A stretch of 64,000 nt of DNA from Celoporthe dispersa (taxonomy: Eukaryota; Ascomycota; Sordariomycetes; Diaporthales; Cryphonectriaceae). The translations under genes and the position numbers were made by a program. The notes beneath the pieces are model-generated. The model saw only the letters and a list, made by a program, of their open reading frames with translations. It searched no databases and was not told the origin of the DNA. Positions 24,753 through 36,353 of this stretch are shown here, one piece after another. Within the stretch, counting starts at the first letter, position 1. Each line of letters starts with the position of its first letter. The stretch spans positions 744,001 through 808,000 of the forward strand of contig WAID01000012.1 in the NCBI GenBank assembly GCA_016584495.1, in the 5' to 3' direction.

Positions 24753-25368
24753 CGAGCCCGGCCGAATTTACAACATCAACCACCAAGACGGGAAGGGGAC
24801 CCGGCCCCATGTAGCACGACCGGTGATTGAGCCTTGTTGGATAGTAATCCCGCCGGGGGTTATGGATGCAGATCACGTTGTTCTTTCTGGGTTTTTGGCG
24901 AAGGCGTTTTGTGCGGGATTCTGCTGTTCAATTTCAAAAAGTGGCACGCAAGCGTGGTCTGGGGGAACCATGGACCCCCAAGGACAAGGTAATTACTCTT
25001 TTACTTATCAGAATGACCACAGAGCGATGGATCATGCCTTACGTTACGGTGTGTTGTCATGTGGAGTCTCAAAGCGGCAGTTCAATGCGAGCATCAAAAC
25101 AAGTCAACACTTTTTCTTTTCTACTTTTTCCTACTGCCATATGTGCAATTGGTCAGTCGTGTGGGCTCAGCTCATAGGAACTTGTGTGTAGCAGTCAACT
25201 TTTTAAGAACGGATAGGCTTGCTCTATCGTTCTTTGCTCTTTCTTGGTGCTAAGATGACTTATATATCATTACACAAACGTTCCAGACCGAGATGCATAT
25301 ACTATAGCAACAGACTCTCTCCCTATCTCTCTCTCTCTCTCTATTTTGTCACCTTTGGATTAATATCT
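24753..25368. other. Convergent intergenic region, 0.6 kb
   Basis: Holds the 3' ends of ECM14 and of the MAPEG gene. A CT microsatellite lies at about 25316-25342. No gene is seen. Confidence 0.6.
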
Positions 25369-26111
25369 TCAGTTGCCCTGGGTGATTTGGAAACCCGAGT
25401 AGGCGGCCATGCCAATGAGCGACAGGTAGCACAGGTACGCAGGGATCGCGCCCCTTCAAACAAACCATCAGCATACTGCTATCATGACAAGAGGCAAGAA
25501 AGGCACGAGATAAAAAAAAACAAGATCAAGACTCACGTGGTCCTGCCCTTGGGCCCAGCACTGCTCGTATACCCCTTGGTATACACAATCCTGCTCACCA
25601 GCCAGCCCGCACCGGCGGCGGCGGCGGGGACGGGGTACCGCAGCCCGGCGATCAGCAGGGTGGGCAGGAAGGGGACGAGGTTCTCGGTGAAGTTGGCGTG
25701 GGCGCGCTGGGCGCAGTTGAGGCGGTAGGCCTCGGGGTTCTTCTCTGCCTGCTCGGCGGTGGCGTAGGCGTTGGGGTAGCCGATTCCCTGGATGGTATGT
25801 GTGAGCTGAGCTTGAGCTGCGTGGGGGACGAGAGTGTGGGGGGGGGGGGGTTATGAGGAGGAAGCGGAGGAACAAGAAGAGACCTACGCTCGTCTTCCTG
25901 GCGCCGGCGGTCTGCAGGCCGTGCCACAGGTTCACAAAGGCCGTGGAGACGACGGTGAGGAGCACGTAGCTGTATGTGTTATAGTCAGCATCTCATTATC
26001 CTCTCTGCTCCTGTTGACTCCACCAAGGCGGGTCTCAGCTGGAGGGAGGGGGAGGGAGAAGCAGCCTCTTACTTACCCATATTCATTAGGGATCTCAAGA
26101 GTCACGGCCAT
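25369..26111 (-). CDS. MAPEG family protein, microsomal glutathione S-transferase 3-like
   Basis: Small integral membrane enzyme of the MAPEG family; MGST3-type members conjugate glutathione to lipophilic electrophiles and reduce lipid peroxides. Four exons join cleanly: 26077-26111 (MAVTLEIPNEYG), 25888-25969, 25537-25787 and 25369-25453. All introns have GTAAGT, GTAGGT or GTGAGT donors. The protein is about 150 residues, normal for the family, with hydrophobic segments VLLTVVSTAFVNLWHG, FLPTLLIAGLRYPV and YLCYLSLIGMAAYSG. The loop motif FNCAQR-type (here LNCAQRAHANFTENLVPF) is the MGST3 signature region. It is complete with no frame breaks. The substrate is not predictable. Confidence 0.88.
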
Positions 26112-27328
26112 ATTTTTTTTTTGGGTGAGGGGGTAAGATTTTTATTGAAGGGAGACAAGGACTGATGGCTCGAGATGTCGATTAATTGGATGGTTTGTGG
26201 ACGAGAGAAATGTAGATAAAACAGGTAATAGTGAAAAGACAAGATGGGCTTTTTTTTTTTTTTACTCTACCGAGTGAGGATGGATTTTAAATATGCCACG
26301 ACGTCGTCTGGCGGTCGAGGTGGACTTAATAGAGAAAGTGACGACCCACCGCCCCGGCCCTGGATTCTATCCGCGACGTGCAACACGTCTGAGGTTGCCT
26401 GCCTTGCCTCTTCATTACTACCCTAGAAGGTTCCAGGTAGGGTCCAGGCCTGTAGAGGGTGCTCCTTGCACATAATGTTCACTAACCATTACGGCCTGGC
26501 AAGGAAAGAAACACAGGACTACAACGATAACAAGACCAAGATGGGGGGGAAAAGAGCGTTATCGTTTCGGCCACCTTTTCATCCGAGGGCACATGATGAC
26601 AAACAAAACAGAGAGCGGGACAAGGCCAGCGCCAGCGACACCCCTGGTCCTCCCGCAGAAGTCTCCGAGGCCCTGGGCAGGGCCTCCGCAGCGGGCTGCC
26701 TACCTACTATAAACCCAGGCTCTAGTCAGGGCGGACCACACTACCACACTGCACTGACTGTCTAACGAGAGCCACTGCGGTCGGCGGTAGCACCCGCGGG
26801 CGGCGCATCGGACATGGAGCAATGCCCCCGGCGATAGAATGGGCCCGATACCCGACGGTATTTCTTAAGGACCGGGTTTCGAGTTGCTCCAGGCCCCAAC
26901 GGGAATTAAGATGTGTACCTCTCTCTCTCTCTTTTCTCTGTCTCCTGAATTGGAAAGAGGACAGATAGGTGGGAGGAAGAAAGAAAGAGAGGTCGGCTGG
27001 TTGAGGAATCAGAAGCTGTCAGCCTTCTTTATATATAAGTGCCACCGACGAGGCCCGGTGGTTCACGTCACTTAAGCTGTGAAGGCGCAATCCCTTCCCA
27101 CCATGTCATCGCTCGGTTGGACTGTGGGGCAGAGATAGTATCAATGGAGAGAACCGTCAAGAATAAAGTTGTGTCTTCTGAGTTGTCGGAGCAAAAAGAA
27201 TTGACAAGGAGAAATCAAGTTTTATGGTATCCATAGAATATAATGACAGAGGCATGCATACTTTATCCTCATGGCCTGGGACTCTTTTCCAAAGGGTAAA
27301 ACTCGCCTGCGTTATCCCAACAACCGTA
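26112..27328. other. Intergenic, 1.2 kb
   Basis: Contains the promoter side of the MAPEG gene and the 3' flank of POL4. A T13 run lies at about 26250-26262 and a CT patch near 26920-26940. No coding region is supported. Confidence 0.55.
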
Positions 27329-29373
27329 TTAACCAGTGCACCTCTCCTCTGGTGGTCTCCATTCCAGGCCCAGGCCCTCGAAAACCCTCCTCTCCGCCTC
27401 CTCCATCGTCTCGGGCGGGCCTCTCCCGCCGTCCTCCATGTCAACCCAATCAAAAGGAGGCTGGCGCGACCTGATCCCACTGCTGTCGAACTTGAGCCCC
27501 CTCGTCTTGCAGTACCGGCGCAGGTCCCGCTGGAACGTAATCTCGGAGCTCCAGCCCAACACAGCACAGCCGACGGTCCTCCATGGGCTGACCAGTATGT
27601 CCACCCGCCGGTGGGGGTTGGTGTTCCTGGACGAAGCCGCAGCCGGGGCGCGGCGCTCGGGCTGGGGTTCCTGCCACACAACGAGGGCCTTGTCGAGGGT
27701 GTCGAAGCCCGTGCCTCCAGCGGCAGCTCCTTTGAAGCTTGTCGGGCGCTGTCCGCGCTCTGAGTTGTGCTCGCTCACGGAGAGGGTGTGAGCTGGCACA
27801 AGCTGTCAGCAAGAGGATCGAGCTCCAGGGAGTCTTGAGATCTGGTTCAAACACGTCTGGGACGTACTGATGTACTTGGCATCGATGAGGCTGGTCACAA
27901 GCTTCTTGATGCACTTGTGGGTAGCATCTTCATCCATATGGCTCAGCATCAGGTCAACATCCCCACTCATCGCCTTGCCCCTACGGTATCCTCCAACGAC
28001 TGTCAGCTGAAACCCCTCGCGAAGCCTGTTCGCGTGCTCCAGGACCGTTCTGGCGATGGATTCCGTTTCCGCCCGGGTGATCTTCTGCAGGAACTCATCG
28101 TAGTACTTGACACCGATCTGCTGTGATCGGTGGAGTGAGTTCCAGCCGAACTCGACAACGTCGTCAAGGTCCCGCCAGCCTGATCGGTAAAAGTCCTCGG
28201 CCGTGACAGCCGAGACCCCCCAGATATTGTAAAAGGTCCGGACGACGGACATCTTTGGGTCAGTCGCGGCGGCCTGCAGCTCTTTCAACTGGCCCCTGTC
28301 CTCAAACTCCTCGAAAAGCCGGGCGAACTTAGCACCACAGCCTGGCAGGCGTCCGATCTCTGATCGATGTCAGGGAACAGAACGCTATGGGAGCAGCAAC
28401 TTGTACAGCACCGAGAATCCGTCATCCAGGAGAAGCCGTGCTCACTTACCTGTGGCACCCTGTAGTTTGTACGGGTATGCCGACAAGGAAGCGATGGCGC
28501 TGGAGTACGCCCTGACACCAATGCCGTCTCCTTGAATGGCTCGCAGTTCCCTGACTTCCTTCAGTTTCTCGACAAAGCCCTCGTTTGGCGGATGCACGCG
28601 GGTCGAGCGCTGACACGAGAAATTCGTCTTCAGATACTCCGGCACTGGGGGCAGGTCGGCCATCGCATGTTCGTCTGTCGTGGAGTGTGGGACAAGAGGC
28701 GGGGCCTTGACGTGATAACCGGCAGCCCTATGCCTGCGATATGGGCTTTGTTGGGGGGACAACGCCTGAGAAGATCCGGAGGCCACGTCCCTAGCCCGCT
28801 GCATCAGGTCGTCGGAGATCGGTATTCGAGCTTGCTTCGGCCCCCTCACGGCCTCATAGACCAGGTAGTCTCTGTAGTCGAGGAGCTCGTCCCTGCGCAT
28901 GGAATCTTCAAGCCAGGCAAGACGGACAACTCTGACTGTATCGGTCTTGGACGAACAGGTTTCATCAGACGTGACGCTCCCAACGTCCGAGTCGCTATGA
29001 AAAGCGTACTCCTCCAAATCATGGAGCTTGCGCCTCTTTGCCTTGGGCGATGAAGGTGTGTCGTCTTTCACAGGCGCGGGTTCCTCCACAGGAAGCCCCA
29101 GCTTGCGCAGCTCAAATTGCGCGCGCTGCTTCTGCGAGACTGGCTTCAAAGTAAGTATCCTGCCTGGTCTGTATACATTCTGACCCTTCGAACCTCTGAG
29201 ATGGAACGAAACACGCCTCCAACAAAGCGGAAGCCAACCAGGAGATGGATGGGTCACGAGACGATGGGTTGCTATGTTCACTCACTCTTGCCGACAATGT
29301 AATTCACTTGGCTAGCATCGTGAGAGATGTCCGGGACCCTGGCCTTCCAGTCTCCTAGCTCAACGGCACTCAT
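27329..29373 (-). CDS. POL4: DNA polymerase family X (POL4 / pol lambda-mu type)
   Basis: Nuclear gap-filling polymerase for non-homologous end joining and base-excision repair. Exon 1 starts at 29373 (MSAVELGDWKARVPD). Exon 2 (to 28462) carries the second half of a BRCT domain (VRVVRLAWLEDSMRRDELLD) and a Ser/Pro linker, and runs into the 8-kDa domain. Exon 3 (28357-27869) has EIGRLPGCGAKFARLFEEF (helix-hairpin), TFYNIWGVS and the palm motif GGYRRGKAMSGDVDLMLSH with two catalytic Asp. A GTACGT...CCAG intron leads to the last exon (27791-27329) with the third Asp in RRVDILVSPW and the C-terminal thumb (WSSEITFQRDLRRYCK). All catalytic residues are present and the frame is intact. Only the exon 1/exon 2 junction is uncertain, because two donors 4 nt apart are possible. 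Confidence 0.92.
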
Positions 29374-30633
29374 GTGCGTAGGCAGGAGGTAGAGGGGCGG
29401 CAACTTGAGAACCATCCCTTTTGTTGGGTTTGTTGGCGCGCTGTGTTGTTGGCTGCCGGATGACCGAGATAGACAATTGACCCGCGGTCCGATGTCTTGA
29501 GGAAGCTAAAAAATCTCATCCTTGTCTCGATAACCACCAGATATGCATTGTCGATTGTGACTCTCAAGCATGAGACAATGGAGTTGAGAAAAGGAAGGCA
29601 TCATTGCTGTGGTTTTGAATGTTGTCATGACGCAGTGGGGAGGCAAATACACAGACCAGCTAATCAGCAAGCAGCAACGATAATCTGGATTCTGAAGGGG
29701 CACGGTTAGTTTTGCTAAAGACTGTGAAGAGCCCCGGCAGGGCTCTCTCAAACTTCAGCACAACAATGTGCGTAATCTTGATATCAAGACAACCAGAGGT
29801 CTTATAGAGTACTTGAGTATCCTTGGTGGTGCAGGTCCAAAACCATCCAGGTACCGAGGTGGTACAACTGCGCAGGTATCACTACTGTATGTACATAGGG
29901 CTGCCGGGGTGCAAAAGTACGCAAGGATACAAGGCTACTGTGCTTAGTCACAGTTCCGGGGCTAATTGAAGCTCCTGGGCCACTTTAGGGGCTCCATTGA
30001 GGCTTCACTTTCACAACCCACCCGCTCCCTCCCCCCCAGGAATTTCCACTGCAGAGAAAGCCGAGCTCACCCTCAGCCCCCCCTCTCTCGACCCAGGCGC
30101 ATACATTGTTCCTACAAGGAGAACAATAGGAGCACCCTGATGGCATCACAATCAGAAGTGTTGTTATAGCACGTGCGCTCCGTCCCTGAGCGTCCCCTTG
30201 CTCGACCGTCATGATCCTGCGACGACCCTGACTTCGTCTTGGTAGCACATCGCTGCTGCCTCGAATCAACGACTACATCTTCTCCCACTGATCCCTCGCG
30301 CCATCTTCGCGAAAGGGCCTAGCTATGATTAATATTGTCCTCTCTGGGTCTACTTCTCTGCGCCAGTGACCTTGTGACGGGTATGTGCTCCTAGCATCCA
30401 TCCTAACGGGCTTAGAACCTTGCGCCGCGCGAGCATGTTAATTCACCAGTCTTGCCATCCAATGCTGACCTGTCAATAAATAGCCCTCTCGAACCTCTCC
30501 CGGAGCCTTTACCCTCTCCCACGCACCCACTGCTGATTTGCGAAACCCGAGCCGCGACCGCCGAAAACCCTTCGTCCGCCGACCGTCCCCGTACACGCAC
30601 ACACACGCGCACACACACACACACACACCCCAC
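29374..30633. other. Divergent intergenic region, 1.3 kb
   Basis: Lies between the starts of POL4 (-) and TFIIE-alpha (+). A CA/GC repeat at about 30594-30628 sits immediately before the TFIIE-alpha start codon. No gene or RNA is recognised. Confidence 0.55.
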
Positions 30634-32079
30634 CATGGATCTCGCAAAACAGCTTGTGCGCTCTTGCGCGCGCGCCTTTACAGCGTACCGCCCTACGATG
30701 TCCGCTTTGTGCTCATCGTGGATGCCCTGGTCATCCATGGAGCGTGCGTCCTCCCGTGACCCGCAAGAGTGTCATGCGACATGCTGATGTGCTGGGGGTT
30801 AGGCTGCGCGATGACGATCTGGGCTACCTCTTGAACATCACGGCGATGAAAGACCTCCACAAGCTCTGCTACAAGCTGCAGCAGGAGCGGTTCCTGCAGA
30901 TGTATGTGCGGGCGGGGAGACGACGATGTTCCGCGAATTCTCGGGCGCTAATACGGGGGCTGCAGACACGTACGACAAGAGCTGAAGGAGGGCGCCGTCC
31001 GCCCGAGCAACCGTACATACTACTACATCGACTACCGCCAGACGATCGACGCCATCAAGTGGAGGGTCTACAAGCTGGGGAAGGACATGCAGGTCCCCAC
31101 CGTACCCGCAAGCGAGCGGAAGGAGTATGTCTGTCCACGGTGCAAGGCGGACTATACCCAGCTTGAAGTCTTGAGCATGGCCAGCAGGCTGGGCTTCGCC
31201 TGCGAGAGATGCGGCGCCGTCCTCAGCCACGAGATTGATCGGACCTCTGCGGGCCACGAGAAGGTCACGAGGCTGAACAACCAGCTCAAGTTCATCACCG
31301 ACCTCCTGCTGCGCATCGACAGCGTCGTCGTCCCCGACAACAACTTTGAGTACGCCATCGAGGCGGCCCTGCCGGTGGACAGAGATGAGCAGCACCAGGT
31401 CGCCAAGGCAACTGTCGTCGAGCCTGTCAAGCCGACAAGCGTCAAGGGGCTGGCGGATACAGGACCCAAGAAGATCGACATCAAGATCTCCACGTCAGAG
31501 GGGCCGACAGAGGAGGAGAAAGAGGCAGAGCGGCTGCGCAAGGAGAAGATTGCCCAACAGAATGCCCTGCCCGCGTGGATGGCCAACAGCACCGTCAGCG
31601 GAGACTCCTTCTCAGCGACACCGACAGGAGAGACGGCGGCCAAGGCGGAGCCAGAGAAGCAAGCCGAGGACAAGAAGCAAGGGCTGGATGCCAAGGAGGC
31701 CCAGGAGCTGAGCAGCTACATGGAAGACCTCAAGCGAGAGCAGGAGGCCATGGCGGCGGCGGCGGCGCTGAAGAAAGAGGAAGACTCGGACGACGAAGAG
31801 GACGAGGATGATTTTGAGGATGTTGTCGCCACGCCCCCGGTGGGGACACCTGTGCCGGCTAGCCAGGGTCTCAAGCCCGCACCATCGCCGCTCCGTCAGT
31901 CAAGCGTGCCCCTCAAGAAGGAGCCCTCGATCAACGGAAACGGCAACTCCCCGCCGAAGCGCGATAGTCCCGACGAAGACGACCGGCCTGCGAAGAAGAT
32001 CAAGGTCGAAGAACCAGCACCTGCGGCGGGAGATGACGATGACGACGACGAGGAGGGCTTAGAATTCGAAGACGTCTGA
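30634..32079 (+). CDS. TFA1: Transcription initiation factor IIE subunit alpha
   Basis: Large subunit of TFIIE, which recruits and stimulates TFIIH at RNA polymerase II promoters. The start MDLAKQLVRSCARAF fits the family. Exons are 30634-30743, 30803-30901 and 30966-32079, with GTGCGT...TTAG and GTATGT...GCAG introns. The winged-helix TFIIE domain spans VLIVDALVIHG to RTYYYIDYRQTIDAIKWRVY, and a C4 zinc ribbon has CPRC and CERC. The C-terminal half is charged and acidic, ending in a basic patch (PAKKIKVEE) and a run of Asp/Glu (GLEFEDV) as in other TFIIE-alpha proteins. The T run at 30677-30679 appears one base short: the conserved frame resumes as YSVPPYDVRFVLIV only if a T is missing. Otherwise intact. 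Confidence 0.92.
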
Positions 32080-32545
32080 GCATCTTGTTGGCTCGTTCGA
32101 GGCTGAAAAGGGGATGAAGCATACACGTGCTTCCTTTCAGGCGGAGAACAGCACGCCTCAGAAGAAAAGAGAGAAAGAAGAAGATATTGTTGACGAGCTG
32201 GACCAGAAATATCACCCAGTCATATCTTGCTCAAGGCACGGATGTAGGCCTATCAAGAAAATCATAACTAAAACTGAACTTAACCACCTGCTTCCTGCTC
32301 CCTCGCCCGTGATTCATCTCGTCTCCCCCCTCTCTTTACTAGCAAAACTGTCGTCCCGTTCTCCCAAGACCGCCGAATCGCGGGTGGCCCGTGCACCCGC
32401 TCATATTCAAATTCTAGATTCTCACTTAACCCTTTTTTTTTAAAAAAAAAAAAAAATAAAATAAAATCCTTCACAAACGACACACGAAACACGGAGATAC
32501 ACCTCAGCCTATACGTCCATCCTACCAGAGCCCCGCAAAAGGAGG
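32080..32545. other. Intergenic, 0.47 kb
   Basis: Tandem intergenic space between TFIIE-alpha and the hydrolase gene. It includes a T8 run followed by an A14 run at 32431-32456, just ahead of the hydrolase leader. Confidence 0.6.
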
Positions 32546-34082
32546 ATGATACTCAGAATCGGCGCGCGGCCGGTCCTGGCGCGCGGCCTCTGCCGACGAC
32601 CGCCTGTGACGACACAGCAGTGCTTCTCCTACAGCAGCAGCTCATCATCATCATCAACAACCTCGGCCGTGCCGCTGCACTTTGACCTCCACGAGCCAGC
32701 GAGACCCGTGTCTGAGAACCCCAACCAGACGTCGCCCATCTTGTTCCTTCATGGATTTTTTGGGTCCAAGAAGAATAATCGGAGTATTAGCAAGTATGTC
32801 TGTTGCCGGGGGGGGGAGGGGGGAGTTGTCCTTGAAAGGAATCTTTGAGCATGAGATAGATAGGTGGTGATGGGTGGGAGTGATAACTGGGGATGAGATG
32901 TGAGATGAGAGGCTGAAATTGTGTGTCTGTCACTGTCTTGCAGAGCTCTCGCGCGGGATCTGGGGAGGTCGATATATGCTCTGGTAAGCGCACACAACCG
33001 ATGACGAGTGTCCCTTGCCCTTTTTCCTTCTTCTTTCTTCTTTTCCCCCTTCTTTCTCTCCCATTTTCGGCTGTTGGGCTTACGCGGATACACTCAAAGG
33101 ACCTCCGCAACCATGGCGACTCTCCTCACGACTCCAGGCACGACTACACAGCCATGGCAGAGGACGTGGGCGCCTTCATAGAGGAGCACAAGCTGGACCA
33201 GCCGACCCTCATAGGTCACTCGATGTGAGTGGGTGATGGAGGGGTGGGCTTATTCTCCCCCTCCCCTCTTACTCCTCCTCCTCTTTGCCCCTCAGAAAGC
33301 CGGGAATCAGGTATGCTGAACCCTTGTGAAGGGGTGCCAAGACGGCCATGACCCTGGCTCTCCGGTCCCCGCGCATGGTCAAGGATATCGTTGCCGTCGA
33401 CAATGCCCCCATCGACGCAATCCTCTCGACCGACTTTTGCCAAATACGTGCGGGGCCTCAAGAAGATCGAGGACGCGGGCGTGACCTCGCAGAAGCAGGC
33501 GGACGAGATCCTAGCTGAGTTTGAAGAGGTCTGTTCCCTCCTTTTTCTTTCTTTCTTTCTTTCTTTTATAATCTTTTTTCTTTACTTCTTGCGCTGTCCT
33601 TCTCTCCTCTCCCTCTCCCGACTCAGATCTCCCTCAGGGACTCATGCACCTCCATCTAGACTGACACAGAGAGCGCGACACACAGTCCCTCCCCATCCGC
33701 CAATTCCTCCTCAGCAACCTCTACACCTCCCACGGAACCAAGAAGTTCCGCGTGCCCCTCGACATCCTAGGCAAGTCCCTGTCCCACATGGGCGATTTCC
33801 CCTACAAGGACCCGGGTAAGGTGCGCTTCGAGAGGCCGGCGCTGTTCGTCAGGGGCACCAGGAGTAGGTATGTGCCGGACGAGGTCCTGCCGGCCGTGGG
33901 GGCCTTCTTCCCGCTGTTTGAGGTGGTGGATGTTGAGGCGGGACATTGGGTGATTTCGGAGAACCCAGAGGCCTTTAGACAGGGTGAGTTTTTTTTTTTT
34001 TTGGGCGGTGTGTTGTTGTTATCGTGAGTGAGATGCTGATATCTGAGCAGCTGTGGTGCGATTCCTGAGCCCAAAGGACTAG
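32546..34082 (+). CDS. Mitochondrial alpha/beta hydrolase, ABHD11/IMO32-like
   Basis: Alpha/beta-hydrolase fold protein with a basic, Arg-rich mitochondrial presequence (MILRIGARPVLARGLCRR). Motifs in order: LFLHGFFGSKKN (oxyanion region), YALDLRNHGDSPH, GHSMGAKTA with the nucleophile Ser, and VDVEAGHWVISE with the catalytic His. Six exons join through canonical introns. Exon 1 ends at 32793 (GTATGT) and the last short exon reads VVRFLSPKD before the stop at 34082. Near 33435-33438 a run of four T appears one base too long: with three T the frame continues as STDFAKYVRGLKK; without that it stops making sense. The yeast IMO32 and human ABHD11 homologues are mitochondrial; the physiological substrate here is unknown. 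Confidence 0.86.
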
Positions 34083-34435
34083 GTGTGGTATAATATGGAG
34101 TGAGAGAAGGGGAAGTAGGTATATAAGAAGACTTGGGCAATCGGTTAGAATGGGAAGCACTGTCATAAAAATGGCCTTCGCAGGCTGGCTGCTCCCTACT
34201 ATATGCATCCGGTAGTCACAGAGATGAGAAAGATTAAAAAAAAATGTGGGTTTAGTTTGTTGAGAACAGCCCGAGCTGTGCTGTTCATGATGATATGTTT
34301 GCCATGTTCAGAATCATGCAGCGCAATCCTGTAACGCCGTCCACGATATCTATCTAATCCGTCTTAATCATTCAGTCATCAAAACCTCCCCACAGACAGA
34401 CACACACGCAGGCCCAAGCTCACCTGGAAATCTCC
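34083..34435. other. Convergent intergenic region, 0.35 kb
   Basis: Holds the 3' ends of the hydrolase (+) and Rab18-like (-) genes. Nothing else is seen. Confidence 0.6.
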
Positions 34436-35362
34436 TCAGCATGAACACCCCGAGCCCCCCACAGCCGCATCACCACCACCCACCCTCACCACCCCGGCGG
34501 TCCTCCCCGCCTCTCCCACCCCACTCGCAACAACCTCGTCCACGATCTCAACAAACGGCCTCCGCACATCTTCCCCAGTCTTGGCACTGACCTCGCAGTA
34601 CCTCGCCCCGTGCGCCTCCGCCAGCCTCTGGCCCTCCAGCGCGCTCACCGCCCGGTTCGGCTTGTCGGTCTTGGCCCCGACCAGGTACAGGGCGACACCG
34701 GGCCCCGTGTTGAGCTCGGCCTCGTCGAACCACCTCTCCATGGAGGTGAAGGAGGTGCGGCTCGAGACATCGTAGACGAGGAGGACGCCGTGGGCGCCAC
34801 GGTAGTAGGAGGTGGAGAGGGTTCGGAAGCGCTCCTGGCCGGCCTGTGGTTGAAAAAGAAAAAAAAGAAAGAAAAACAAGGCTGTGTGAGATGTGTTGTG
34901 ACTGGAAAGAGGGGGGCCGGGGGGGGCGGCTTTTATATATGTGTGGTTTGAAACTCACAGTGTCGAAGAGGGTTACTCTGTACGCCTTGCCACGGACGGA
35001 TAGCTTCTTGATCTGGCACAAGGAAGCAGCTTGTCAGAGCGCTCTTCTTGGTCAAGCCGGTGAGGACTGAAAGAACGGCCAGAGCGGCACAAGACGGCCT
35101 CGATATCCGCCATCCCACCCAACATACCTTGAAGTCTATGCCGATGGTCGCAGTCGCGCTCTCGGGCTCGAAGACATCCTCACAGTATCTCGTCAGCACT
35201 GAGCACACAGTGTTAGCTTCCTGGATCCTAATACTTGAGGCGCTCGGGACAAGCTCACAGGGAGGCGGCATGTCGAGACGTCTACTTACACGCTGATTTG
35301 CCAGCCCCAGACGGGCCTATGAGTAACAACTTCAGGGTGGGCAAGGAATCATCGGATGCCAT
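34436..35362 (-). CDS. Rab18-like small GTPase
   Basis: Ras-superfamily Rab GTPase, closest by eye to Rab18, a regulator of ER-lipid droplet and ER-Golgi traffic. Exons: 35290-35362, 35128-35198, 34959-35012 and 34436-34844. G1 is GPSGAGKSA, the switch I/G2 region is ESATATIGIDFK, G3 is DTAGQERFRTLSTSYYRGA, G4 is VGAKTDK (Thr/Lys-Thr-Asp where NKxD is usual) and G5 is EVSAKTGE. The tail ends GSGCSC, a CXC motif for double geranylgeranylation. The fourth motif reads GAKTDK rather than GNKxD, which should be checked against other fungal Rab18-like proteins. The frame is intact. It is convergent with the hydrolase gene. Confidence 0.88.
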
Positions 35363-36353
35363 CTTCGAGACGTCAAGAGAGAAAAAAGGAGAAAATGAAC
35401 AAAGGCGAAACGCAGGGGCTTTCAATCGGCTTCTCGGTGTGTATGCAGTATGCAGATTCGCATAAAGAAGTTATGTGAGGCAATGAATGATTTCCATATC
35501 TTTGGTGGACTGGACGGGGTCGAGGTGAAGAGAGCAGGCAGGTGTGGGTGGGTATGGTGTGAGCTGTATAAACACTGGCTGGGATGATGAGGTCAGTAGC
35601 GTTCACCGTAGCAGAAGCTTGATTCTTGCCCGCCCCTCCAACCAGAGCCTGCACTAGATAAAAATAAAAAAATAAAAATTGCTGAGGCATGAACACCAAC
35701 CAAGCGGCGGCCACCAGGGTGCTACGGAACAGCCAAGCAGAGACAACTCTACACGGTTGGTTGTACACGAAAACGTTTCACAATAACGTGGGCGTGGATT
35801 TGCCGAGATACACTCCACAGCCCAGTCAGGACATGTTGGTGTCGTGGCGGGAGACCGGCTTAGCAGGAGAACCGTCAGATGATAATATAAGCAGACAAGA
35901 GCCGTGAGAGCATTTACGAATCCATCTCGCCGTCTTCTTTCTCCGTCGTCATGTCTACTACTACCGGAGGCGACCGCTGTGACCAACCCACCACGGGCTT
36001 GACGCCGGGGTGGCACAGCCTCGTCCAGAGCCAGAGGGGTGAGATCTGAGCCGCCAGGAATGCAGAGCCATGTATAGATGTGCATATCGGAGCGAAAGAC
36101 ACATCTCACTGTCTCGAAGCGGCCCTTGTTGAAGAATTTGTGATCGATTTCCTTTTTTTTGATTCGTTCCGGCCTGGACTCATGGTGAAAAAGGTACAGG
36201 CATCCATATAACTACCTCTGTACCGATCTGAATTGCCACGCCAAATGCAACGAGAAAGCAAGACCCATGCCCTGAGAAGGTATTGCCGGAAAAAACCGTG
36301 TGTCCATGCCGCACTCCAAATCAGTTTTGTTCGTCCGCTCCAGCACCGACTCT
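35363..36353. other. Intergenic, 1.0 kb
   Basis: Contains the promoter of the Rab18-like gene and the 3' flank of the eS1 gene, both on the minus strand. No coding region is supported. Confidence 0.55.
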
